Virus record (IMG/VR): IMGVR_UViG_3300045253_000041
Coordinates: 1-40,641 of that record
From: a virus
Length of the DNA: 40,641 nucleotides
Reading direction: 5' to 3' (one strand)
The number at the start of each line of letters is the position of its first letter. Position 1 is the stretch's first letter. Under the pieces are notes generated by a model. It made no database searches and had not been told where the DNA came from. It worked only from the letters and a program-made list of their open reading frames with translations. This document shows, one piece after another, positions 22,141-28,656 of the stretch. Both the position numbers and the translations under genes were made by a program.

Positions 22141-22383
22141 ATGCGTCAAGCTCCCGAGGCCCCCGTATCCCTGACCGAATACGCGCTCGCTTTCGACCTT
22201 GAGGACGACGCCAACCGGCGCCGCGCGGTCGAAGCGTCGAGTCCCCGCCGGCTGTGGACTGACAAGTCCGCGCGGCGGGACAGTCAGCGGCGCGGGGCGC
22301 TCGCGACCCTGGCCGATCCCGAATGGGCGGGTAGGCGCCGGACCTCCAAGAGCCGTAAGGGGCTCGTCGGGGCGGCGGCGTGA
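22141..22383 (+). CDS. First early-operon hypothetical protein
   Basis: The 80-residue charged protein starts at ATG 22141 after AGAGAGGGTAGAAACTCA. It has SLTEYALAFDLEDDANRRRA near the start and a basic tail. No HTH is recognised, so it is not an obvious Cro. A GTGA overlap leads to a very small next ORF. Confidence 0.7.
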   Translation: MRQAPEAPVSLTEYALAFDLEDDANRRRAVEASSPRRLWTDKSARRDSQRRGALATLADPEWAGRRRTSKSRKGLVGAAA

Positions 22384-22478
22384 CGCTACCGACACTTGCC
22401 GGCGGCGTCTATGTAGTCGGCGAACCCGGCTCCGAAACAAGCCAAGCGGGCCGGGCGCTTGGCGAAATTCAGCACTAG
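22380..22478 (+). CDS. 32-residue ORF coupled to the first early gene
   Basis: GTG 22380 overlaps the previous TGA stop (GTGA). The product contains LAGGVYVVGEPGSETSQAGR and ends in LGEIQH. It stops nine bases before the next start, with the SD of the next gene at the stop. Size and packing resemble other coupled genes here; function unknown. Confidence 0.5.
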   Translation: MTLPTLAGGVYVVGEPGSETSQAGRALGEIQH

Positions 22479-22487
22479 GAGAAAGGA

Positions 22488-23018
22488 TTGGCACAGGACG
22501 CAAACGAGTACCTCATGTCCGGCGGCGTCACGTCCGCGAAGTTCGACAAGCCGGGCGCGATCGTCCGTGGCGTTATCGCCCGGAAGCCCGACCTACAGCA
22601 GCAGCGCGACTTTACGAAGGGGACGCCACTGACGTGGGACGACGGGTCGCCGCGACAGCAGATTCGCGTAACCCTGGCGACGGACGAACACGAGGACGAC
22701 GACGACAACGGCGAGCGCGCGATCTACCTTAAGGGCGCCCTACTGAAAGCGGTTCAGGCGGCCGTTAAGGCGGCCGGCGCTAAGGGTCTTGAGGTGGGCG
22801 GAAAGCTCATCGTCAAATACACGAAGGACGGCGAGCGTAAGGGCAACCTGAACGCACCTAAGCTCTACGTCGCGAAGTACGAGGCTCCCGACCCCCTGGC
22901 CGAAGTCGCAAAGAGCGAGCCGGACGAGTTTGAGGAAGCCAAGCCCGCCGCAAAGGCTAATGCAAAGCCGGCGCCGAAGCCCGAGCCGGAGGACGACGGA
23001 GCGGACCTCCGTTTCTAG
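22488..23018 (+). CDS. ssb: SSB-like single-stranded DNA-binding protein
   Basis: The 176-residue protein starts at TTG 22488 after AGGAGAAAGGA. The core (residues about 15-130) looks like an OB fold (GAIVRGVIARKPDLQQQRD, QIRVTLATDE, LEVGGKLIVKYTKDGERKG, APKLYVAKYE). A flexible Lys/Pro/Ala linker and an acidic, phenylalanine-ended tail (DDGADLRF) follow, as in bacterial SSB. It protects ssDNA and recruits partners in phage replication. The fit to phage SSB families is by pattern. Confidence 0.75.
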   Translation: MAQDANEYLMSGGVTSAKFDKPGAIVRGVIARKPDLQQQRDFTKGTPLTWDDGSPRQQIRVTLATDEHEDDDDNGERAIYLKGALLKAVQAAVKAAGAKGLEVGGKLIVKYTKDGERKGNLNAPKLYVAKYEAPDPLAEVAKSEPDEFEEAKPAAKANAKPAPKPEPEDDGADLRF

Positions 23019-23037
23019 CCTAGACAACCACGGAATA

Positions 23038-23064
23038 ACCGGCGGGCTACCCATGCCCGCCGGT
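23038..23064. terminator. Perfect hairpin without T-run after SSB gene
   Basis: ACCGGCGGGC (23038-23047) / GCCCGCCGGT (23055-23064) is a 10-bp perfect stem with loop TACCCAT, lying 20 bases after the SSB stop. Only GC-rich sequence follows, so it is a weak terminator, an RNA-processing site or a stability element. The 3' arm ends in TACCGCA (23064-23070), the operator half-site. Confidence 0.55.
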
Positions 23065-23117
23065 ACCGCACTAAGCAGCTCATTTGCTCGGCTCAATTTC
23101 CCAATGGAGGTCGCCTA

Positions 23118-23357
23118 ATGTCTACGCCTCTCTATGGACGCCGCCCCGACCACGACGCGATATGCAAGCGCTGTCGCGCTGACGGCCACGAGACGCACGG
23201 CCCGAGCTACGGTCAGGCGTGGGCCTATTACAAGGCTCCGGCGCGGATCAAGGGCCGCAAGGCGACGCCGGCCGAGTGGTTCTTTATCTGCGCGTTTCAT
23301 GGCGTCGAGGTCGAGGTCGTCGGCTTCGGCGGCGGCGAAGTTCAGGCGGCGGCTTGA
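23118..23357 (+). CDS. Hypothetical protein with CxxC motif
   Basis: The 79-residue protein starts at ATG 23118 after ATGGAGGTCGCCTA. It has CKRCRADGHETHG (residues about 16-28), a possible zinc knuckle, and a beta-rich Gly tail. It stops as TTGA with the methyltransferase gene, so the two are likely co-translated. Confidence 0.68.
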   Translation: MSTPLYGRRPDHDAICKRCRADGHETHGPSYGQAWAYYKAPARIKGRKATPAEWFFICAFHGVEVEVVGFGGGEVQAAA

Positions 23358-24043
23358 GAGCTGTAAGCCTATTTGCCGGGATAGGCGGCTTCGACCTGGC
23401 GCTGTCACGCGCAGGGGTCGAGGTCGTCGCAATGGTGGAGATCGACAAGGCGTGTCAAAGCGTCTTGAAGCGGCATTTTCCAAACGCGCAGGGATTCACC
23501 GACGTAACGAAAGTCAAAGGGAGGCACCTTGGAACAGGAATCGATCTTATCGTCGGCGGGTTCCCTTGCCAGGACGTTAGCGTCGCCGGAAAGCGGGCCG
23601 GACTCGCAGGTAAGCGAACCGGACTCTTTTTCGAAGCCGTCCGCATCATCGAGGAAGTCAAGCCGCAATACGTCATCCTCGAAAACGTCCCCGGTCTACT
23701 CAGTAGTAACGGCGGGCGAGACATGGGAACCGTCCTCGGGACGTTGGCGCAGCTCGGGTATGGGCTCGCCTATCGAGTTCTCGACGCGCAGTATTTCGGA
23801 GTCCCCCAACGTCGCCGACGTGTGTTCATTGTCGGAAGTCTTGGAGACTGGAACGGTCCCCGAGAAATACTTTTTGAGCCCGAAAGCTTGCGCGGGGATT
23901 CTGCGGCGCGCGGCGAAAAGAGGGCGGACCCTACCGGAAGCGTTGTCGTTAGCACTCTCCAAGGTGGCGGCAAGCGCGGTTATCGCGTAGACGCTGAATC
24001 GGCAGGGGGGGTAACTCATCCCGACTTTTGGTCGCAGCCTTGA
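23354..24043 (+). CDS. DNA cytosine-5 methyltransferase, N-terminal part (frameshifted gene)
   Basis: Methylates C5 of cytosine in DNA using SAM. Motif I is SLFAGIGGFD (residues 5-14). The catalytic Cys72 is in GFPCQDVS, ENV is at 110-112, and motif VIII is GVPQRRRRVFIVGS (about 150-165). The first ORF then ends after the TRD start at TGA 24041. The conserved end (motifs IX-X) lies in the next ORF, one base back in frame, with a run of seven G (24005-24011) at the crossing. Start TTG 23354 overlaps the previous stop. No partner nuclease is seen, so it is probably an orphan, protective enzyme. Confidence 0.85.
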   Translation: MRAVSLFAGIGGFDLALSRAGVEVVAMVEIDKACQSVLKRHFPNAQGFTDVTKVKGRHLGTGIDLIVGGFPCQDVSVAGKRAGLAGKRTGLFFEAVRIIEEVKPQYVILENVPGLLSSNGGRDMGTVLGTLAQLGYGLAYRVLDAQYFGVPQRRRRVFIVGSLGDWNGPREILFEPESLRGDSAARGEKRADPTGSVVVSTLQGGGKRGYRVDAESAGGVTHPDFWSQP

Positions 24044-24582
24044 CCGCTAACGGCGTCGGGACTTGCGGCGCTGACGACAATCAGGCGCAAGCCGGACACC
24101 TAGTCACACACACACACACCCCGCCGGTCGCTCGGGCGTTGACAACATCGAATCAGCGTCTAGACGGCGATACGGAGACGTTTCTCGTTTTCAGAATCGC
24201 GACAAGGCCGCACAACGCAGCCGAAGCCGAGCGATGGGAGGAAGCCACGACAGCTAATACAATTGACGGCTTTAACGAGCGTCACGAACCGCCGCCGCAT
24301 TTAGTCGTTGTTGGGGCGCTTGTCGAGGGTGACGGCGCGCCACGCCAATTACAGGCGGCATATTCGGGACACCTATTCCCAGACGCTATCGGCGTCCGAC
24401 GCCTCACCCCGCGCGAGTGCGAACGCCTACAGGGCTTTCCCGACGACTGGACGGCGGATCAGTCCGACGCGCAGCGCTATCGGCAACTAGGAAACGCCGT
24501 CGCCGTCCCGGTCGTGGAATGGATCGCGCGGCGACTTGTGGCCTACGATACCGCACTCGTAAATAGGGAGGTCGCGGTATGA
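24010..24582 (+). CDS. DNA cytosine-5 methyltransferase, C-terminal part (shifted frame)
   Basis: Continues the methyltransferase in the -1 frame. A TTG at 24028 could start it alone, but the protein-like reading (GGNSSRLLVAALTANGVG) begins right after the G7 run. It includes the end of the target-recognition region and motifs IX and X (RRLTPRECERLQGFPDDWTA, YRQLGNAVAVPV). A (CA)7 repeat (24105-24118) encodes a THTHTP stretch. Either a -1 frameshift joins both parts, or the gene is inactive in this copy. Confidence 0.75.
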   Translation, partial: GNSSRLLVAALTANGVGTCGADDNQAQAGHLVTHTHTPPVARALTTSNQRLDGDTETFLVFRIATRPHNAAEAERWEEATTANTIDGFNERHEPPPHLVVVGALVEGDGAPRQLQAAYSGHLFPDAIGVRRLTPRECERLQGFPDDWTADQSDAQRYRQLGNAVAVPVVEWIARRLVAYDTALVNREVAV

Positions 24583-25316
24583 GCGTAAACCTAGACGAGC
24601 TGGCCGACGCCGAGGCGACAAAGAAACCGGCGCGGCGCCGCAAAAAAGACGACTTCGGCGCTAAGGTCGAAGTCCACCAAAGGTACTACACGAGTACCGG
24701 CCAGATGGTGCCGGGTTCGACAACGATTCTCGGCGTCGTCGGTAAGCCGCACCTCGTCCGATGGGCTAATAACCTCGGCCTTGAGGGTATCGACTCCGAC
24801 AAGTACCGCGACGAGGCCGCCGCGACCGGCTCGGCGCTCCATTACCTCGTGGAGTGCTACCTACTCGACCGCGAGCCCGACGTTAGCGACATAACGCCGG
24901 CACAGCTTGAGCGCGCGCAACTCGGCCTTACCGCGTTTAAACAATGGCGCGACGACGAGGCGCCGGACCTACAGCCGCTCGGGATCGAGATTCGCCTCGT
25001 GTCCGACGAGTACCGGTTCGGAGGGACGATCGACCTTTACGCGCTCATCCGGGGCCGGTACACGCTTGTCGATTACAAGACGGCGGCCAGCGTATACATC
25101 GAACACAAGGCGCAGGTAACGAGTTACGTCCGCTTGGCGCAGGAAAGCGGGCTCAGGGTTCAGGACGCGGTAATCATCCAGCTTCCCCGCGTCGAGGACG
25201 CACCCTACGTGGCGCACAAGCTCATCCCGGCGCACATGACGCTCTATTGGCGCCTATTCCGTTGGGCGCACGAGGGTTACGACCTTAACAAGACTCTAAA
25301 AAAGGCGGGCGCATGA
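24579..25316 (+). CDS. PD-(D/E)XK (RecB/Cas4-like) nuclease
   Basis: The 245-residue protein has the fold's core pattern. GSALHYLVECYLL is the helix with the first His. IEIRLVSDEYRFGGTIDLYA supplies the strand and Asp, and YTLVDYKTA the D-x-K motif (about 165-172). HKAQVTSYVRLA follows with the Gln-Tyr helix. This matches phage-type Cas4-like and RecB-like exonucleases of recombination or DNA degradation. The first 25 residues are basic and disordered. It overlaps the methyltransferase and the next gene by ATGA. Confidence 0.85.
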   Translation: MSVNLDELADAEATKKPARRRKKDDFGAKVEVHQRYYTSTGQMVPGSTTILGVVGKPHLVRWANNLGLEGIDSDKYRDEAAATGSALHYLVECYLLDREPDVSDITPAQLERAQLGLTAFKQWRDDEAPDLQPLGIEIRLVSDEYRFGGTIDLYALIRGRYTLVDYKTAASVYIEHKAQVTSYVRLAQESGLRVQDAVIIQLPRVEDAPYVAHKLIPAHMTLYWRLFRWAHEGYDLNKTLKKAGA

Positions 25317-25603
25317 CAACACTAGAAAACGCACTCGCGGAGCGGATCGCTGAACGAGAGAAACGGAAGCGGCATCGCTGGTACGTCGAAACGTTCGTCG
25401 GAGTCGAACCGGATTTCGATAAATGGCAAGCCGACATTAACGCCATACGGGCGCGGTACGACCTCAATCTAACCGAGGATTTAGAGCCGTTCCACGTCAC
25501 CTACGCCGACGCACCCGTTAACCAAAAGGCAATAGACGAGGCTGAGTATCGCGGCGGATTCTGGCGTGCGATTTGGGCGCTGTTGGTCGGAGGTAAGGTC
25601 TAA
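25313..25603 (+). CDS. Hypothetical protein
   Basis: The 96-residue charged protein is helical at the start (LENALAERIAEREKRKRHRW), with a middle DPFHVTYADAP-like stretch and an aromatic, hydrophobic end (GFWRAIWALLVGG). No family recognised. It is coupled to the nuclease by ATGA; the next gene starts directly after its stop. Confidence 0.72.
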   Translation: MTTLENALAERIAEREKRKRHRWYVETFVGVEPDFDKWQADINAIRARYDLNLTEDLEPFHVTYADAPVNQKAIDEAEYRGGFWRAIWALLVGGKV

Positions 25604-25789
25604 ATGCCGCTGTATGAGTACGAGTGCCTGACGTGCGGCGAACTAACGACGGAACTTAGGCCGATCGCGGAGCGTGACGCGCAGCGGTACTGCAAACACG
25701 TTACCCCGAAGGGACGAGTCGTCTATATGCGGACCGTCCGAGTCGTCTCACGCCTAGGCGCGGTCGTCGTGCAGGGCGGAACAAAATGA
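25604..25789 (+). CDS. FmdB-like zinc-ribbon protein
   Basis: The 61-residue protein opens with MPLYEYECLTCG, the hallmark of the FmdB/CxxC regulatory zinc-ribbon family. The second metal pair is incomplete (one Cys in RYCKHV), so zinc binding may need a His. Such proteins are small regulators or translation-related factors. Coupled to the next gene by ATGA. Confidence 0.75.
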   Translation: MPLYEYECLTCGELTTELRPIAERDAQRYCKHVTPKGRVVYMRTVRVVSRLGAVVVQGGTK

Positions 25790-26061
25790 CCATCGCTCAC
25801 GTTATGGCGTGGCACGATACCGAGCGCAACGATTACCGCGCGCTCGTTGACCTCGTGCGCGAGGACGGCTACCGCGTACCGGGCGGCGCCGCCGTAGGCG
25901 TCGATACGGTGCGGCTCGGCGATTGGGTTATGGCGATCATCGCGGACCTGGCGCCGGACGACGTTCGCACTACGCAACTAGGCGACATGCGGCGGCCGTC
26001 TTTCGCCGCCGTGCGCGCCGCCGCCGCACTACAGGATATGCAAGGGCAGGGGGCGATATGA
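25786..26061 (+). CDS. Hypothetical protein
   Basis: The 91-residue protein has an alpha/beta pattern (NDYRALVDLVREDGYRVPGG, then GDWVMAIIADLAPDD). No known family identified. ATGA overlaps at both ends place it firmly in the operon. Confidence 0.7.
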   Translation: MTIAHVMAWHDTERNDYRALVDLVREDGYRVPGGAAVGVDTVRLGDWVMAIIADLAPDDVRTTQLGDMRRPSFAAVRAAAALQDMQGQGAI

Positions 26062-26405
26062 GCGACCTAGAACCGCAACGAACGATCTTCGGCGTTCCTG
26101 TCGAACAGGAAGGCGTTTTTAACGGCCGGCCGGTCTATAAGTTCTCCGTTAAGTTCCCAGCGTCCGAGGAATTCCTCATCGATGCCGGCCTTATGGACCC
26201 GCCGCCGATCGACCCCGAGAGGCGTCGCAGATGGGAGCGCGAGGCGCGGCGCCGAGCTGTCGCTTACGCCGTAGCGAAGCCGCTTGATTGGCTGTCTCGT
26301 GGCGCCGCGTGGCTGCACGTCGAGGCGATCAACGCGGGCCTTTGGGCGGTCGGAGATCGTAGCCGCGTCGCGCATGACGAGCCCGCCGACGAGGACGACT
26401 ACTAG
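26058..26405 (+). CDS. Hypothetical protein
   Basis: The 115-residue protein starts at ATG 26058, overlapping the previous stop. It has a beta-rich N-terminus (RTIFGVPVEQEGVFNGRPVY), a PPPIDPERRRRWEREARRRA helix and an acidic tail. No family recognised. The frame is open further upstream but overlaps the previous gene. Confidence 0.72.
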   Translation: MSDLEPQRTIFGVPVEQEGVFNGRPVYKFSVKFPASEEFLIDAGLMDPPPIDPERRRRWEREARRRAVAYAVAKPLDWLSRGAAWLHVEAINAGLWAVGDRSRVAHDEPADEDDY

Positions 26406-26407
26406 AT

Positions 26408-26704
26408 ATGAAACTCGCCCTATCAATCCTTATCTTTCTACAGCTCGCCGACGTGGCGACGACCGCCTACGCGATCCAGACGGGCGCGGGGCATGAGGGA
26501 AACCCGATCGCGGCGGCGATGCTCGCGGCCGGCGGAATCGGCTATCTCGTCGCCGCTAAGGCGGTTGCGATCGGCTATTTGATCGCGCTTTACCTGTGGC
26601 TCCCGGCGCCGGCTCGGTGGCTGTTGGGGTTCGTGGTTCAGGTTGCGGCGATCGCCTTTGTTTACGTCGTCTATTCAAACCTTCGGGTTGGAGGCTTGAT
26701 TTGA
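26408..26704 (+). CDS. Three-TM membrane protein (DUF5658-like)
   Basis: The 98-residue protein has three hydrophobic segments (about 4-20, 36-62 and 68-92). The first contains LQLADVATTAYAIQTGAGHEGNP, with an Asp inside the membrane helix and the E-x-N-P element of DUF5658-like proteins. Role unknown. It ends as TTGA with the endonuclease VII gene. Confidence 0.75.
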   Translation: MKLALSILIFLQLADVATTAYAIQTGAGHEGNPIAAAMLAAGGIGYLVAAKAVAIGYLIALYLWLPAPARWLLGFVVQVAAIAFVYVVYSNLRVGGLI

Positions 26705-27081
26705 CGACTAGCGCATATCTGACGGCCTGGCGTAAGGCAAACCCCGAAAAGTTACGCGAGCATGCCCGGCGATCTAGAACTAAATGGTATGCCGCCAACA
26801 AGGTAGAGGCGCGGCGGCGACTTCGTAACAATCATTACCGCTCAAAGTACGGAATAACCCTAACTGAGCGCGACCAAATGATTAGCGATCAGGGCGGCCG
26901 ATGCGCGGCATGCAATGGCGAAATGGTCCGGCCTGTCGTTGACCACGATCACACGACCGGCAGGGTTCGCGGAGTTCTCTGCAACGAATGTAACCTCGCG
27001 GGCGGTTGGGCGAATGACGACCCCAAAAGGCTCCGCGCTCTAGCTGACTACTACGAATCTAGGAGTAATAGCAATGTCTGA
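26701..27081 (+). CDS. Recombination endonuclease VII-like HNH nuclease
   Basis: The 126-residue protein has the Endo VII fold: a basic N-terminal helix, the zinc pair CAAC (68-71), DHDH (81-84) as the His-Asp catalytic motif, and CNEC (94-97), then NLAGGWANDD. Endo VII cleaves DNA branches before packaging. It starts at TTG 26701, overlapping the previous stop. Confidence 0.88.
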   Translation: MTTSAYLTAWRKANPEKLREHARRSRTKWYAANKVEARRRLRNNHYRSKYGITLTERDQMISDQGGRCAACNGEMVRPVVDHDHTTGRVRGVLCNECNLAGGWANDDPKRLRALADYYESRSNSNV

Positions 27082-27610
27082 ACGCGGATGGATACACACC
27101 TATACAGGTAAGCGATTCGATCCACTCGACCCCGACCCCTCAATCATTGACGTAAGAGATATCGCCCACGCATTGAGTATGCAAGCGCGATTTGCCGGCC
27201 ATACGCGCGACTTCTACAGCGTCGCCGAGCATAGCGTCCGCGTCTCTATGGCATGCGCAAATGGCGACGCCCTGGCGGGGCTCATGCACGACGCCGCCGA
27301 GGCGTACCTAACCGACATGCCGAAGCCGGTTAAAAACGGCATGCCTCAATTCGAGGCGGCCGAGGATCGCCTACTCGCCTGTATTGCCGGCGTGTTCGGA
27401 TTTCCGGCGCAGCTCCCGGCCAGCGTTAAGCGGGCAGACGTGCTGTTACTGAACACCGAAGCTCGCGACCTCTTGTCCGGCAATGTCGGATGGGCCGACA
27501 AAGACAACGTGCAGCCGCGCAACATTCGGCCGCTCGATCATCGCGCCGCCGAGGGTTGGTTCCTCGAAAGGTTTAGGGCACTTACGAAAGTCAAGGCGGC
27601 TGTAGCTTGA
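27074..27610 (+). CDS. HD phosphohydrolase (YfbR/DatZ-like)
   Basis: The 178-residue HD-domain protein carries His43, YSVAEHSV (His53), MHDAAEAYLTDMPKP (His72-Asp73, Glu76) and the FEAAEDR helix. YfbR is a dNMP 5'-nucleotidase, while phage DatZ is a related dATP triphosphohydrolase of similar size. A role in dNTP-pool control is inferred; with the DUF5664 enzyme it forms a possible nucleotide-metabolism pair. It ends right at the promoter at 27607. Confidence 0.85.
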   Translation: MSERGWIHTYTGKRFDPLDPDPSIIDVRDIAHALSMQARFAGHTRDFYSVAEHSVRVSMACANGDALAGLMHDAAEAYLTDMPKPVKNGMPQFEAAEDRLLACIAGVFGFPAQLPASVKRADVLLLNTEARDLLSGNVGWADKDNVQPRNIRPLDHRAAEGWFLERFRALTKVKAAVA

Positions 27611-27636
27611 CATTCGATACCGCATTAGTGTATAGT
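27607..27636 (+). promoter_or_regulatory. Phage consensus promoter at the start of the primase module
   Basis: TTGACA (27607-27612), 18-base spacer with TACCGCA at 27618-27624, TATAGT (27631-27636). The -35 box overlaps the stop of the HD gene. ATG 27644 lies seven bases after the -10 box, so transcription should begin at or next to the start codon. Confidence 0.88.
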
Positions 27637-27643
27637 GCATTAC

Positions 27644-27883
27644 ATGAAGCGTTGCCGGTATTGCCGGTCGGAGGGCGGCGAACTCGTCCTACAACCGGCG
27701 TCAGACGACTACAGGCCGGGGCGGCGCTGGTACAAGGCGCAGGGACAGCCGACGAGTTACTACCACGCGGCTTGTTTGGCCGACTTCGAGGCGTTCGAGG
27801 CTCGCAGCCGGGCGCGGTACGAGGCCGAGCGAGAGGCGACATTCGCCGAGCTTCGCAGGGCCGCCGAGGAAACTGCTACGTAA
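27644..27883 (+). CDS. Zinc-binding hypothetical protein, possible leaderless gene
   Basis: The 79-residue protein opens with MKRCRYCRSEGG, and a second possible ligand pair lies in YYHAACLADF, giving a C2HC-type site. The rest is a charged helix. ATG 27644 has no SD and lies seven bases after the -10 box, so it is probably translated from a leaderless mRNA; GTG 27635 inside the -10 box is excluded. Confidence 0.7.
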   Translation: MKRCRYCRSEGGELVLQPASDDYRPGRRWYKAQGQPTSYYHAACLADFEAFEARSRARYEAEREATFAELRRAAEETAT

Positions 27884-28125
27884 CAAGCGAGGCGCTTTAC
27901 CACCTACTCGGGGGCAAGGCGGCCGGTTGGTTTCCGATGCAATTACGCCACGAGGGCGATTCGCATTGGTTTTTACGTCATGCCTCCGGCCTTATCCTCG
28001 ACGCGACCGCCTCGCAGTTTGAAAGCGCGCCCGACTATAACGCCGCGAAGGGATGCGGCTTCCTTACCGCTGGCCCCTCAAGGCGAGCCCGCGACCTTAT
28101 GGCCCGCCTCGTTTGGGCGTCCTAG
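27772..28125 (+). CDS. Cys-His-Asp type hypothetical protein
   Basis: The recognisable part starts with GNCYVTSEALYHLLGG (near 27865) and goes on to HEGDSHWFLRHASGLILDAT. The Cys-His-Asp spacing is like that of small papain-fold hydrolases. No normal start is near the domain: TTG 27772 gives 117 residues and overlaps the previous gene by over 100 bases. The domain may also be reached by a -1 frameshift from the gene at 27644. Function unknown. Confidence 0.6.
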   Translation: MFGRLRGVRGSQPGAVRGRARGDIRRASQGRRGNCYVTSEALYHLLGGKAAGWFPMQLRHEGDSHWFLRHASGLILDATASQFESAPDYNAAKGCGFLTAGPSRRARDLMARLVWAS

Positions 28126-28656
28126 TTGCCGCGCGTCTCAATCTACCCCGCTTATAGCAGTCCGCCAGGATGGGCGCTCCCCATCCTCTTAGACCTACCC
28201 GAAAAGGCGACGGCGCTAACGATCAAGCGCGCCGCCGGCCACGATACGACGAGTTGGCTTTATGTCCGACTCCCGCGCCACAAGTACGACGAGAAATGCG
28301 ATTGCTATTCGTGCGAACACGTTAAGGCGGGATGGTGGGATCGACCCGCATGGGTCCGTAAGTCGGAGTTTCGCGCGACCTGGCATCGCTGGCAGCGGTA
28401 CACGCTCGGCGCCCGGAATGTCCGGCTAACGATCAAGGGAGGTGAGGCGTTTACCGTGATTGCACCGATTGATATGCCGGCGTTCGCCTTTGAAATGGCG
28501 CAGCGCGGCCGGCATGGGCAACTAATGGTTATGTACTGGTACGCCTCGACGTTCGGACTCAAGGCGGCCCCTGTCGTCGCGACCGAGGACGAACCCGAAC
28601 CCGCATCGCTAGACGAGCTGCGCGCCGCAAAGGTAAAGGCGGTCCTCTATGGCTAA
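28126..28656 (+). CDS. Hypothetical protein
   Basis: The 176-residue protein starts at TTG 28126 directly after the previous stop. It has YDEKCDCYSCEHVKAGWWDR (three Cys and one His, a possible zinc site), then WHRWQRYTLGARNVRLTIKG. No family recognised. It overlaps the PrimPol start by eight bases, so the two may be linked in replication. Confidence 0.75.
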   Translation: MPRVSIYPAYSSPPGWALPILLDLPEKATALTIKRAAGHDTTSWLYVRLPRHKYDEKCDCYSCEHVKAGWWDRPAWVRKSEFRATWHRWQRYTLGARNVRLTIKGGEAFTVIAPIDMPAFAFEMAQRGRHGQLMVMYWYASTFGLKAAPVVATEDEPEPASLDELRAAKVKAVLYG

